Below, piece by piece: positions 15,808 to 24,208 of a stretch of DNA of 64,000 nucleotides. A model generated the notes under the pieces. That model ran no database searches. It had not been told where the DNA came from and saw only the letters and a program-made list of their open reading frames with translations. Origin of the DNA: Oscillospiraceae bacterium (GTDB lineage: Bacteria; Bacillota; Clostridia; Oscillospirales; Ruminococcaceae); NCBI GenBank assembly GCA_003531585.1, contig DQFX01000020.1, positions 43,483-107,482 on the forward strand, read 5' to 3'. Each line of letters opens with the position of its first letter. The stretch's first letter is position 1. A program made the translations under genes and the position numbers.

Positions 15808-16449
15808 ATGTCAGACTACATCAGAAGGCTGCCGGTTTATCTGCTGCTGGACTGTTCAGGCTCCATGTCAGGCGAGCCTATCGAGGCAGTGAAGCAGGGA
15901 ATCAAGGCGCTCCTCACCGAACTCAAGGGAGATCCACAGGCGCTGGAAACAGCGTGCCTGTCAGTTATCACATTCAACAGCACCGCGCGGCAGATATCCC
16001 CGCTGACTGAGCTGATGCTCTTCAAGGAGCCGGAGCTCACCGCAGGCGGCGCAACTGCGCTAGGCGGAGCGCTCCACGTTCTGGCGGACTGCATCCGTAC
16101 AGAGGTGCGCACCTCCACCGCGACCCAGAAGGGCGACTGGAAGCCGCTGGTGTTCCTGCTGACCGACGGCGCTCCCACCGATAACCTCGACGAAGGAATC
16201 GAAGCGCTCAAGTCGGTTTCCACCGGAAACATCATCGCATGCGCTGCCGGAGCAAACGCGAATACAAATACGCTCCGCAAGATAACAAACAACGTCCTGA
16301 TGATGAACAACCTCACCGCCGGCGACCTCGCGGCGTTCTTCGCGTGGGTGTCCGGCTCGATAAAGGCGTCCTCCAAGAGCATAGACGCAAAGCCCGGAGA
16401 GGCTATCCAGCTTCCGCCGCCTCCCCAGGGATTTGTTATCGTTCCCTGA
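15808..16449 (+). CDS. terY: TerY-like von Willebrand factor A protein
   Basis: This encodes 213 residues; the ATG follows AGGAGG. It is a single VWA domain with a complete metal-ion-dependent adhesion site: VYLLLDCSGSMSGEP near residue 10, the Thr in GGATALGGAL and LLTDGAPTDN near residue 120. It is cytoplasmic, with no signal or membrane helix, and has a short Pro-rich tail. In Ter-type systems TerY forms a signalling triad with a PP2C phosphatase and a kinase, exactly the next two genes here. It probably assembles ligands through a bound metal. Spacing to the next gene is 12 bp. Confidence 0.88.
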   Translation: MSDYIRRLPVYLLLDCSGSMSGEPIEAVKQGIKALLTELKGDPQALETACLSVITFNSTARQISPLTELMLFKEPELTAGGATALGGALHVLADCIRTEVRTSTATQKGDWKPLVFLLTDGAPTDNLDEGIEALKSVSTGNIIACAAGANANTNTLRKITNNVLMMNNLTAGDLAAFFAWVSGSIKASSKSIDAKPGEAIQLPPPPQGFVIVP

Positions 16450-16461
16450 TAAGGGGGTATT

Positions 16462-17847
16462 ATGTACGACGAAGATATCAGGCAGGAGCCTGACGCTCTG
16501 AACCTATCCGGCGTAACCGCTGAACAGCCTGTATCAGAAGAACCGCAGGTCTTAGCTGACGTTTCCGGAGCGGAGGAGCCTGTGCTTTCTGAATCCGCGC
16601 CGGAATCCGATGAAACTCCGGAGCCTGAGCGAACCCCCGAAGAAGCGAAGCCGGAGGCTTCGAAGCTCTCCGACCGTGAGGTAATGCGGCACACGGCGTC
16701 GATATGGCGCTACCGCACAGTGATAGAGGACGGCACGGAGCTTCATACCGAGTTCCACAGCAAATATCATCGCGTCGGAAGGTGCGAGGCGATAGGCGCG
16801 CGGGTACGCGGAAAGAAGCACAAGCACGAGGGCACCAACTGCGACGACTGGTTCGAGACTGCGGAATCCGCGGGCTGCCTTATCGCGGTGGTCGCGGACG
16901 GCGCCGGCTCTAAGCCGCTGTCGCGCATCGGCGCAAGGGTAAGCTGCGAGGGAGCCGTCGAGTACCTCAGGGGCGCGGTCTCCGGGTTGTTTGAAAGCCA
17001 GCCGGAGCTTCGCGGGAAGCTCTCCGGGGATATGTCCGGGGCAGAGTTCATGGAAGCCTGCGGGCAGATAGCTCCGCTGATACAGAACGCCGCACGCGCG
17101 GGGTTCGACGCAGTTATAAAGAAGCTCGGGAGCATTTACTCCGACAGCGCCTACACCGCGAGTCTCGGCAGGAATCCTACCCTCGCGGATATGGGGAGCA
17201 CGTTTCTTGCGGCTCTGGTGGTCCCGCTGGAGATAAACGGCGGGCATGAGAACTTCGTGCTCTCTGCCCAGATAGGCGACGGCTGTATCTGCGCCATCGA
17301 CAGGAACGCAGGTCACGAGAACTGCTTCCGGCTGCTTGGCGAAGCGGACAGCGGCGCGTACTCCGGCGAAACTGACTTCCTGTCGGAAAAAAACGTCTCC
17401 GAAGGCGCAATCGCCCGCAGGACCAGAATAAGCCGCGGAAAGTCAGACATCATAATGCTGATGAGCGACGGCGTAGCGGACGATTATTTCCCGGCGCAGC
17501 CCCAGATGAAGCGGCTGTGCCTTGATCTCATGCTCAACGGGATAATCCCCATGCCTGGCGGAAAGTCTGAGCCTCTCCCGCCGGAGCCTGTGCGGTTCCC
17601 GTCGGTAAGCCCGGATCAGCGCTCTGTTGCCTTGCAGTACGCAAAGCAGCTTCTGGACGATGGCGAGGATGTCGACGGGCTGTGGGACAGGCGCGGGGAG
17701 CTGGCTCCCTGGTCGCTGGACTCCTGGGGAGTATTCATCGGGAAGCGCCCGCAGGACAGACTGCTGACCTGGCTCGACAACTACAACGAGCGCGGCAGCT
17801 TCGACGACCGCACGCTTGTGGTGCTGGACCTCAGCGCGCAGGACTGA
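16462..17847 (+). CDS. PP2C-family protein phosphatase of the Ter triad
   Basis: This encodes 461 residues; the ATG follows AGGGGGT. The first about 75 residues are acidic and Pro/Glu-rich, probably disordered. The PP2C domain follows, with motifs LIAVVADGAGSKPLSRIGAR, MGSTFLAALVV, SAQIGDGCICA and IIMLMSDGVADDYF, which carry the metal-binding aspartates. It is expected to remove phosphate from Ser/Thr and so oppose the kinase encoded next. Length is greater than a minimal PP2C because of the N-terminal tail and an insert with a Pro-rich segment. It is soluble and lies between terY and the kinase gene. Confidence 0.88.
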   Translation: MYDEDIRQEPDALNLSGVTAEQPVSEEPQVLADVSGAEEPVLSESAPESDETPEPERTPEEAKPEASKLSDREVMRHTASIWRYRTVIEDGTELHTEFHSKYHRVGRCEAIGARVRGKKHKHEGTNCDDWFETAESAGCLIAVVADGAGSKPLSRIGARVSCEGAVEYLRGAVSGLFESQPELRGKLSGDMSGAEFMEACGQIAPLIQNAARAGFDAVIKKLGSIYSDSAYTASLGRNPTLADMGSTFLAALVVPLEINGGHENFVLSAQIGDGCICAIDRNAGHENCFRLLGEADSGAYSGETDFLSEKNVSEGAIARRTRISRGKSDIIMLMSDGVADDYFPAQPQMKRLCLDLMLNGIIPMPGGKSEPLPPEPVRFPSVSPDQRSVALQYAKQLLDDGEDVDGLWDRRGELAPWSLDSWGVFIGKRPQDRLLTWLDNYNERGSFDDRTLVVLDLSAQD

Positions 17848-17923
17848 AAAACATGTCCGGAGGAGTTCCGGCATAACGTATAATGAATCGCGGGTATCCG
17901 CGGAAAGGAAAGACTGACGGAAT

Positions 17924-19414
17924 ATGAACAGCGGTCAGATAGTGACTGCGGTGCTCGAGGAAGGTTCGCCGCTTGGCAGCACGCTTGATTTCGTGGTGGA
18001 CGCCAACGCGCCCCGGGGCGGAATGAAGCACACCTTCTTCACACCGGACAGAAAATACGCGGTGCAGTTCTTCAACGATCCGCGCGACGGGCACAATCCG
18101 AACATTCAGGATCGTATCCGCACCATCGTCAGCATTTATAATCCCACCCTGTCGGAGCAGGCGGGGGGAGCGCTCGGCAATACGGAAAAGACCGCGGAGT
18201 ACTTCCGCAGCCGGTTCTGCTGGCCTGTCGCGATAGTCAGCCAGCCGGAGTTCGGGATAGTCTGCCCGACCTATCCGCAGAAGTTCTTTTTTGGCGGGAA
18301 CGCTTCCACGAATGGGCTGAACCTCAAGGGCAAGGACAAAAAGAGCAACTGGTTCACCGGAAGGCTCAGGAAGTACATCGCCCCGGAGGAAAAGGGCGAT
18401 TTCCGCACCATGCTCGGGGCGGCGATATGCCTTTCAAGGAGCATTCGCAGAATGCACCAGGCGGGGCTTGCGCATTCCGACCTTTCCTGCAACAACGTGC
18501 TCATCGACCCCAAGAGCGGTTCCACCGTCGTTATCGACATAGATTCGCTGGTGGTTCCGGGAAAGTATCCGCCGGAGGTGTGCGGGACGTCCGGGTACAT
18601 AGCGCCGGAGGTTCTCGCAACGCTGGAGTACGACTACAACGACCCGCGGCGCTGCCTGCCCTGCGTTTCCACAGACCTGCACGCGCTGCCGGTGCTTATT
18701 TACGAATATCTCTTTCTCAGGCACCCTTTAAAGGGACCTAAGATACACAGCGCGGCTTCCGCCGAGGAGGACGACTACCTCGCGATGGGACCGGAAGCGC
18801 TGTTTATAGAAAACCCAAACGACAGGAGCAACCGCCCTCCGGATCTGAACGTGACGATACAGTCGCTTTCGAAGGGGCTTGAGCAGTTGTTTCTTAGGGC
18901 GTTCGTGGACGGGCTTCACGACCCTTCACAAAGGCCGACCGCGATGGAGTGGGAGCGTGAGCTCCTGCGCGCGTGGGACAGACTTGTGAAGTGCGGGAAT
19001 CCCTGCTGCGAGAAAAAATGGTTCATTCTCAGAGATGAGAGTGCTCCCGTATGCCCCTTCTGCGGAACACGCCTCCGGGACAGGGTGATCAGGCTCGGCT
19101 TCAAGAGCATGATGAGGGGCAGGAACGGCGTATACCGCGACAACGGCGAGGCTATCGCGTACGATGGCATGCCGCTGTACGACTGGCATGTAAGTTCCGC
19201 TGTCCACAATGATGAAAAGGCGGGCACCGATATGCGCGCGTACATTTGCAGGCATAACGGAATGTGGCTGCTCGTCAACAACGGGGTGGAGGGCATGACT
19301 TCTCCCTCCGGAAGGCTTGTCCCGAAGGGACAGGCGGTAGAGCTCAGGGACGGAGCGGTGTTCCGCATGACCGACCGTGATGACGGTCTGCTGTGCGAAG
19401 TATCGGTGTACTAG
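17924..19414 (+). CDS. Ser/Thr protein kinase-like protein with zinc ribbon
   Basis: This encodes 496 residues. A eukaryotic-type kinase fold is shown by the catalytic loop GLAHSDLSCNNVLID, the metal-binding VVIDIDSL in place of DFG, and CGTSGYIAPEVL resembling the activation and APE segments. The N-lobe is divergent, with no clear glycine-rich loop. After it come a four-cysteine zinc ribbon (CGNPCCEKKW and CPFCGTRL, about residues 360-385) and a C-terminal beta-rich domain, possibly FHA-like. It completes the VWA-phosphatase-kinase triad known from Ter gene neighbourhoods. The substrate is unknown. Confidence 0.82.
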   Translation: MNSGQIVTAVLEEGSPLGSTLDFVVDANAPRGGMKHTFFTPDRKYAVQFFNDPRDGHNPNIQDRIRTIVSIYNPTLSEQAGGALGNTEKTAEYFRSRFCWPVAIVSQPEFGIVCPTYPQKFFFGGNASTNGLNLKGKDKKSNWFTGRLRKYIAPEEKGDFRTMLGAAICLSRSIRRMHQAGLAHSDLSCNNVLIDPKSGSTVVIDIDSLVVPGKYPPEVCGTSGYIAPEVLATLEYDYNDPRRCLPCVSTDLHALPVLIYEYLFLRHPLKGPKIHSAASAEEDDYLAMGPEALFIENPNDRSNRPPDLNVTIQSLSKGLEQLFLRAFVDGLHDPSQRPTAMEWERELLRAWDRLVKCGNPCCEKKWFILRDESAPVCPFCGTRLRDRVIRLGFKSMMRGRNGVYRDNGEAIAYDGMPLYDWHVSSAVHNDEKAGTDMRAYICRHNGMWLLVNNGVEGMTSPSGRLVPKGQAVELRDGAVFRMTDRDDGLLCEVSVY

Positions 19415-19452
19415 TCCTTTGGGTGATTTCTTTTGAAAGAAAGGGAAAATTT

Positions 19453-22188
19453 ATGAAGCAGTTTGGTTTGACAGACAAGCAGGCTGAGGAGTCGCGGCAG
19501 AAATACGGCGACAACAGCATGACGGAGCAGGCGTCCGAGAGCTTCTGGGATAAGCTCAAGGGCAACCTCGGCGACCCGATGATAAAAATACTCATCGTTG
19601 CCCTGCTCATCAACGTTGTTCTGGCAGTGCTCGGCGGCGTTGGGATCATCAAGGAGGGCGCTCCGGAATGGTACGAGCCTCTTGGAATTTTCGTGGCTAT
19701 CGCGCTTGCAACGCTGGTTTCCACCTTCTCTGAGTACAGGAACGAGAACGCGTTCCAGAAGCTCCAGGAAGAGGCTTCCCGCATTATGTGCAAGGTCTAC
19801 CGCAACGGCGAGATCGCCGAGGTGGCAATAAACGACATCGTGGTCGGCGACGCTATCCTGTTACAGTCCGGAGATAAGGTTCCGGCTGACGGTATCATCA
19901 TCGACGGCGATATCAAGGCAGATCAGTCCGTGCTCAACGGCGAGAGCCGCGAGGCTAAGAAGCTCGCAGTTCCCGAGGGCTGGAAGGATACCGACGAGAG
20001 CCTCAATTTCGACAACGAGCACAAGGTGTTCCGCGGAAGCGTGGTATGTTCCGGCAACGCGGTGATGGAAGTCACCGTAGTCGGCGACAAGTCCGTATAC
20101 GGCAAGATCGCAAGCGAACTCCAGACCGACGACGACCGCGAGACTCCGCTCAAGGTGAAGCTCGGCAAGCTGGCTGACGGCATAAGCAAGTTCGGCTACA
20201 TCGGCGGTATCGCTATCGCGGTCGCGATGCTCATAAAGACGCTGTTCATGGGCGAGGGCGGCATCGAAGCGTTCCTGTTCGCAGAGGGAGTTTTCCAGTG
20301 GGCGGCTCTGCTCGAGGCTGTTATCCAGTCCGTAATGCTTGCGGTCATCATCATCGTAATGGCTGTCCCCGAGGGACTTCCGCTGATGATCGCGATAGTT
20401 TCCGCGCAGAACATGGGCAAGATGCTCAAGGACAACGTGCTTGTAAGAAAGGTCGCAGGTATCGAGACCGCAGGCTCCCTGAATATTCTGTTCTCCGATA
20501 AGACCGGCACCATCACCAAGGGTAAGCTCGAGGCGGTAACGTTCATCGACGGCGCCCTCAACGAATCCAAGAAGTTCGGCGACATCGGCGGAAAGCTGAA
20601 GGATATTCTGTCTCTGTCTATCCATAAGAACACGCTTTCCGTCGTTTCCGGCGAGGGCAAGGACATGAAGGTGATCGGCGGCAACGCCACCGAGCGCGCT
20701 ATACTCGGTTTTGCGGCAGGCACTGAGTGTTCCGCGAACGTGAAGGCGGTCGGTAATATCCCGTTCAACTCCACGAATAAGTACTCCGCGACCCAGGTGA
20801 CAGGCGACTACGACCTGACGCTCATCAAGGGCGCGCCCGAGAAGATACTCCAGAGATGCTCCCACTACTGGGACGTAAACGGCGAGAAGAAGCCGTTTGA
20901 CATGACCCATCTCAACAAGCAGATAGACGAGCTTGCAAACCGCGCTATCCGCGTGCTGGCTATCGCTACCACAGAGGACGCTCTCGGCGAGGACGCGCTT
21001 CCGGACAGTAGCAACTGGACGCTGGTAGGCGTTGTGGGTATCCGCGACGAGGTGCGTCCGGAGTCCGTGACCGCCATCGCGGAGGTAAAGGGCGCAGGCG
21101 TGCAGGTGGTAATGATCACCGGCGACCGCAAGGAGACCGCAGTTGCCATCGCGAAGGACGCTGGTCTGCTCGAGAAGGACACCGATGTTGTCCTGACCTC
21201 CGACGAGCTTGCAAAGCTCTCCGATGAGGAAATCAAGAAAATGCTCCCGAATATCCGCGTTATCGCAAGAGCGCTTCCCTCCGACAAGAGCCGTCTGGTG
21301 CGCCTTGCGCAGGAGCTTGACCTCGTTGCAGGCATGACCGGCGACGGCGTCAACGACTCCCCGGCGCTCAAGAAGGCGGACGTAGGCTTCGCAATGGGCG
21401 GCGGCACGGAAGTCGCAAAGGAAGCGTCCGATATCGTTATCCTGGACGACAACTTCAACTCCATCGACCGCGCTATCCTCTACGGCAGAACCATCTTCAA
21501 CTCCATCAGGAAGTTCATTGTATTCCAGCTCACTATCAACGTTTCTGCGGTTCTCATCAGCTTCATCTGCCCGCTCATCGGAATTGACAACCCGCTGTCC
21601 GTTATCCAGATCCTGTGGGTAAATCTCGTAATGGATACGCTGGCGGCTCTGGCATTCGGCGGCGAGCCGGCTCTCTCCAGATTCATGCACGAGAAGCCCA
21701 AGCGCAGAACTGAACAGATAATCAGCAGGAACATGATGTCCCAGATAATCACCGGCGCAGGCTGGACGTTCATTCTTTCCCTCGCGCTTCTGGTACTCGG
21801 CAGCTTCGACGCTGACCCGAACGTACCCGGCGTAAGCTTCCTCGAAAGCTGGGGCTTCCTCCGTCAGAACACCATCGAGGGCGAAACCCATATGTTCCTT
21901 CACACCGCATACTTCGCATTCTTCATCTTCATCGCGGTGTTCAATGCGTTCAACGCAAGAACTGACCGCGCGAACCTGTTCGATAACCTCGGAAAGAACA
22001 AGGGATTCCTTACGGTATTCGGCATAATCGCGGTAGTTCAGATACTCATGACCTACCTCGGCGGCGCTATCCTCAGCGGCTACGGTCTGAATGCTGCCGA
22101 GTGGCTGATGGTGCTTGTAATGGCGATCTCCATTATTCCGGTGGACCTCATCAGAAAGGGTATCGCAAAGGCGGTCTCCAACAAGTAA
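19453..22188 (+). CDS. P2-type calcium-transporting ATPase
   Basis: This encodes 911 residues from the ATG at 19453; an in-frame extension upstream lacks support. It is a P-type ATPase of the PMCA/SERCA group. Features are cation-site helix MAVPEGLPLMI (near residue 305), phosphorylation site FSDKTGTITKGKLEA (near 350), MTGDGVNDSPALKKADVGF at the hinge, and six C-terminal membrane segments. It should export Ca2+ from the cytoplasm using ATP. TerD proteins bind calcium, so its position between the kinase and terD suggests it shapes the calcium signal used by the cluster; that is inference. Confidence 0.9.
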   Translation: MKQFGLTDKQAEESRQKYGDNSMTEQASESFWDKLKGNLGDPMIKILIVALLINVVLAVLGGVGIIKEGAPEWYEPLGIFVAIALATLVSTFSEYRNENAFQKLQEEASRIMCKVYRNGEIAEVAINDIVVGDAILLQSGDKVPADGIIIDGDIKADQSVLNGESREAKKLAVPEGWKDTDESLNFDNEHKVFRGSVVCSGNAVMEVTVVGDKSVYGKIASELQTDDDRETPLKVKLGKLADGISKFGYIGGIAIAVAMLIKTLFMGEGGIEAFLFAEGVFQWAALLEAVIQSVMLAVIIIVMAVPEGLPLMIAIVSAQNMGKMLKDNVLVRKVAGIETAGSLNILFSDKTGTITKGKLEAVTFIDGALNESKKFGDIGGKLKDILSLSIHKNTLSVVSGEGKDMKVIGGNATERAILGFAAGTECSANVKAVGNIPFNSTNKYSATQVTGDYDLTLIKGAPEKILQRCSHYWDVNGEKKPFDMTHLNKQIDELANRAIRVLAIATTEDALGEDALPDSSNWTLVGVVGIRDEVRPESVTAIAEVKGAGVQVVMITGDRKETAVAIAKDAGLLEKDTDVVLTSDELAKLSDEEIKKMLPNIRVIARALPSDKSRLVRLAQELDLVAGMTGDGVNDSPALKKADVGFAMGGGTEVAKEASDIVILDDNFNSIDRAILYGRTIFNSIRKFIVFQLTINVSAVLISFICPLIGIDNPLSVIQILWVNLVMDTLAALAFGGEPALSRFMHEKPKRRTEQIISRNMMSQIITGAGWTFILSLALLVLGSFDADPNVPGVSFLESWGFLRQNTIEGETHMFLHTAYFAFFIFIAVFNAFNARTDRANLFDNLGKNKGFLTVFGIIAVVQILMTYLGGAILSGYGLNAAEWLMVLVMAISIIPVDLIRKGIAKAVSNK

Positions 22189-22266
22189 GGCTCGGTAAAT
22201 TCCCGGCGGCTCCGCAGAATGCGGGGTCGCGGGGGACAACATATGATTTTCAAGGAGGAAAACAAA

Positions 22267-22851
22267 ATGGCAGTAAATCTTTCTAAGGGTCAGCGCGTAA
22301 GTCTTGACAAGTCCGTAACTCTGGCAAGGATCGGTCTCGGCTGGGACACCAACAAGTACGACGGCGGCAGCGATTTCGACCTTGACGCGAGCGTGTTCCT
22401 TCTGGGAGCAAACGGCAAGGTTCTCCGTGACGAGGATTTTGTATTCTATAACAATCTCAACGGCAGAAACGGCGCGGTAGTCCACACCGGCGACAACCGC
22501 ACCGGCGAGGGCGACGGCGACGACGAGGCGATCATCATCGACTTCACGAAGATCCCTCCGGAGATCGAGAAGATCGCAGTTACCGTAACGATTTTCGACG
22601 CACAGCAGCGCAACCAGAACTTCGGTCAGGTATCCAACGCGTACGTAAGAGTAGTTAAGATCGACAATCCCGACGACGTTAACGGCGAGGAAGTTATCCA
22701 CTTCGACCTCATGGAGGAGTTCTCAATCGAGACCGCGCTTGTTGTATGCGAGATCTACCGTTACAACGGCGACTGGAAGTTCAACGCGGTTGCAGCGGGC
22801 TACCAGGGCGGACTCGAGGCGCTCTGCCGCGCTTACGGCGTCAACGTGTAA
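22267..22851 (+). CDS. terD: TerD-family calcium-binding stress protein
   Basis: This encodes 194 residues from the ATG at 22267, after AAGGAGG. It is a canonical TerD domain: SKGQRVSLDK near the start, GLGWDTN, the acidic FDLDASVFLLGANGK, and the loop VVHTGDNRTGEGDGDDEAI that ligates calcium, then IPPEIEKIAVTVTIFDA. TerD proteins are cytoplasmic, bind Ca2+ and are linked to resistance to tellurite, phage and envelope stress. The codon use is strongly biased to preferred codons (GCA, AAG, GAG), which hints at high expression. Confidence 0.95.
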   Translation: MAVNLSKGQRVSLDKSVTLARIGLGWDTNKYDGGSDFDLDASVFLLGANGKVLRDEDFVFYNNLNGRNGAVVHTGDNRTGEGDGDDEAIIIDFTKIPPEIEKIAVTVTIFDAQQRNQNFGQVSNAYVRVVKIDNPDDVNGEEVIHFDLMEEFSIETALVVCEIYRYNGDWKFNAVAAGYQGGLEALCRAYGVNV

Positions 22852-22888
22852 TTAATCAGAAATCAGCACCGGTCAGGAGGGAAGCGGC

Positions 22889-24136
22889 TTGTCAGCTCTG
22901 TCAGATATAATTGCAAATACCCCGGCGGGGGGAACAGCCGCGCTCCCGGCGGGCGAGTACGAAGGACCTGTTGTTATAAACAAGCCGCTGACTCTCCGCG
23001 GAAGCAGCGCCACCGTGTGGTCTAAGCACGGCAGCGTTATCGAGGTTTCGTCGCAGGGCGTGACCCTCGAGGGACTTCGCGTGGAGATAACCGAAGGCGC
23101 GCTCTCTGAGCCTGCGATAACCGCGAAATTCCCGGTGAATATCAGGGACGTGGAGGTGCTCGGCACTGTTTCCGGCTTCGGCGCGGAGGACGGCGAGTGC
23201 GGTATCCCGCGGGCGCTTCAGTTCGGGGAGCTTTCCCCGTCTGAGGAGAACAGCTTCATTATGACGGTGGATATTCCCGCCCCGGCGAAGCTGGTCTGCA
23301 CCGCCTCCGGGGTGAGGTTCGAGCCGCAGGATATCCCGGCTGGGCGCAGCAGCGTCAGGGTGTTCGTCAGCGGAAGCGGCTCCGCTTCGCTGGTTTATTC
23401 GGAGGTGCTTCTGGTTTCGCAGTTCCGCAGGAGGATATATCTCAGCGGAAGGTTCTCGGCGAATGCTCCGGCGGTAAAGGAGCGGCTCATTTACGAGGCT
23501 CCGCAGATAGCGAGGAACGCTCCGCTGACCGCCGCAGTTCCAGCCATGGCTGTGAATCCGGAGCCGGCGGACGTGATCTCCGACGTGGGGGCGGTTCCGC
23601 TGTCAGATGAACAGCTTCTTGAGCTGCGGAAGGGTCAGCGCGTTCCGGCGGCGGGATACCTCTCCGGAACGGTGGAGGTGTACCTCACCGGGCAGCGGCT
23701 CGGAAACGCGGATATCGACCCATATGTATTCCTGCTTGACGAGAACGAGAAATGCCGCGGAGAAGGCAATCTTGTGTTCTTCGGAAACGAGCGCTCCCCG
23801 GACGGCGCGGTGCGTTACTACCCGGACGACGGGCATATTTCCATTGACCTGGCGAAGCTCCCGCCGGAGGTGCAGCGCATTTCTGTGGCATACTCGGTTT
23901 ATTCCGGAGACAGCGTGAAGAATTTTTCGCAGGTCAGGGAGCCGAGGGTGGCGCTGTTTTCCCAGGGAAAGGAACGCGTGAGGTTCGACATACCGGGGCT
24001 CACGAACGAAATAACCATCATCGCGATGGAATTCTACATATACCGGGGTGAGTGGCGGATATCCGCAGTCGGCGCGGGTTACCGCGACGGGCTGGTGAAG
24101 CTCTGCAGCCGCTATGGTATACAGGCAAGCACATAA
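22889..24136 (+). CDS. Two-domain protein: beta-helix-like region plus degenerate TerD
   Basis: This encodes 415 residues from TTG at 22889, 7 nt after AGGAGGG. Residues 1-110 look like the first turns of a right-handed beta-helix (LPAGEYEGPVVINKPLTLRG, then VTLEGLRVEITEG). After a linking region, residues about 245-412 are a TerD domain (LRKGQRVPAAGYLSG, NADIDPYVFLLDENE, LPPEVQRISVAYSVYS). The calcium loop is largely lost: YYPDDGHISIDL replaces the TGD...GDDE stretch of its neighbour, so it may bind the partner TerD rather than calcium. It is cytoplasmic. Confidence 0.8.
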   Translation: MSALSDIIANTPAGGTAALPAGEYEGPVVINKPLTLRGSSATVWSKHGSVIEVSSQGVTLEGLRVEITEGALSEPAITAKFPVNIRDVEVLGTVSGFGAEDGECGIPRALQFGELSPSEENSFIMTVDIPAPAKLVCTASGVRFEPQDIPAGRSSVRVFVSGSGSASLVYSEVLLVSQFRRRIYLSGRFSANAPAVKERLIYEAPQIARNAPLTAAVPAMAVNPEPADVISDVGAVPLSDEQLLELRKGQRVPAAGYLSGTVEVYLTGQRLGNADIDPYVFLLDENEKCRGEGNLVFFGNERSPDGAVRYYPDDGHISIDLAKLPPEVQRISVAYSVYSGDSVKNFSQVREPRVALFSQGKERVRFDIPGLTNEITIIAMEFYIYRGEWRISAVGAGYRDGLVKLCSRYGIQAST

Positions 24137-24208
24137 AGGATCCGAAGCTCCGTCACGGATTTTCGGGAACCCACTTTACACATTAATTGAGAGGACAGGA
24201 CAGACAGA

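Noticed and set aside
19861..22701. A 946-codon minus-strand open frame across the calcium ATPase and terD
   Set aside because: It is the mirror of two genes with clear motifs, has no ribosome binding site and no recognisable domain. Long antisense frames are expected at this GC content and codon bias.
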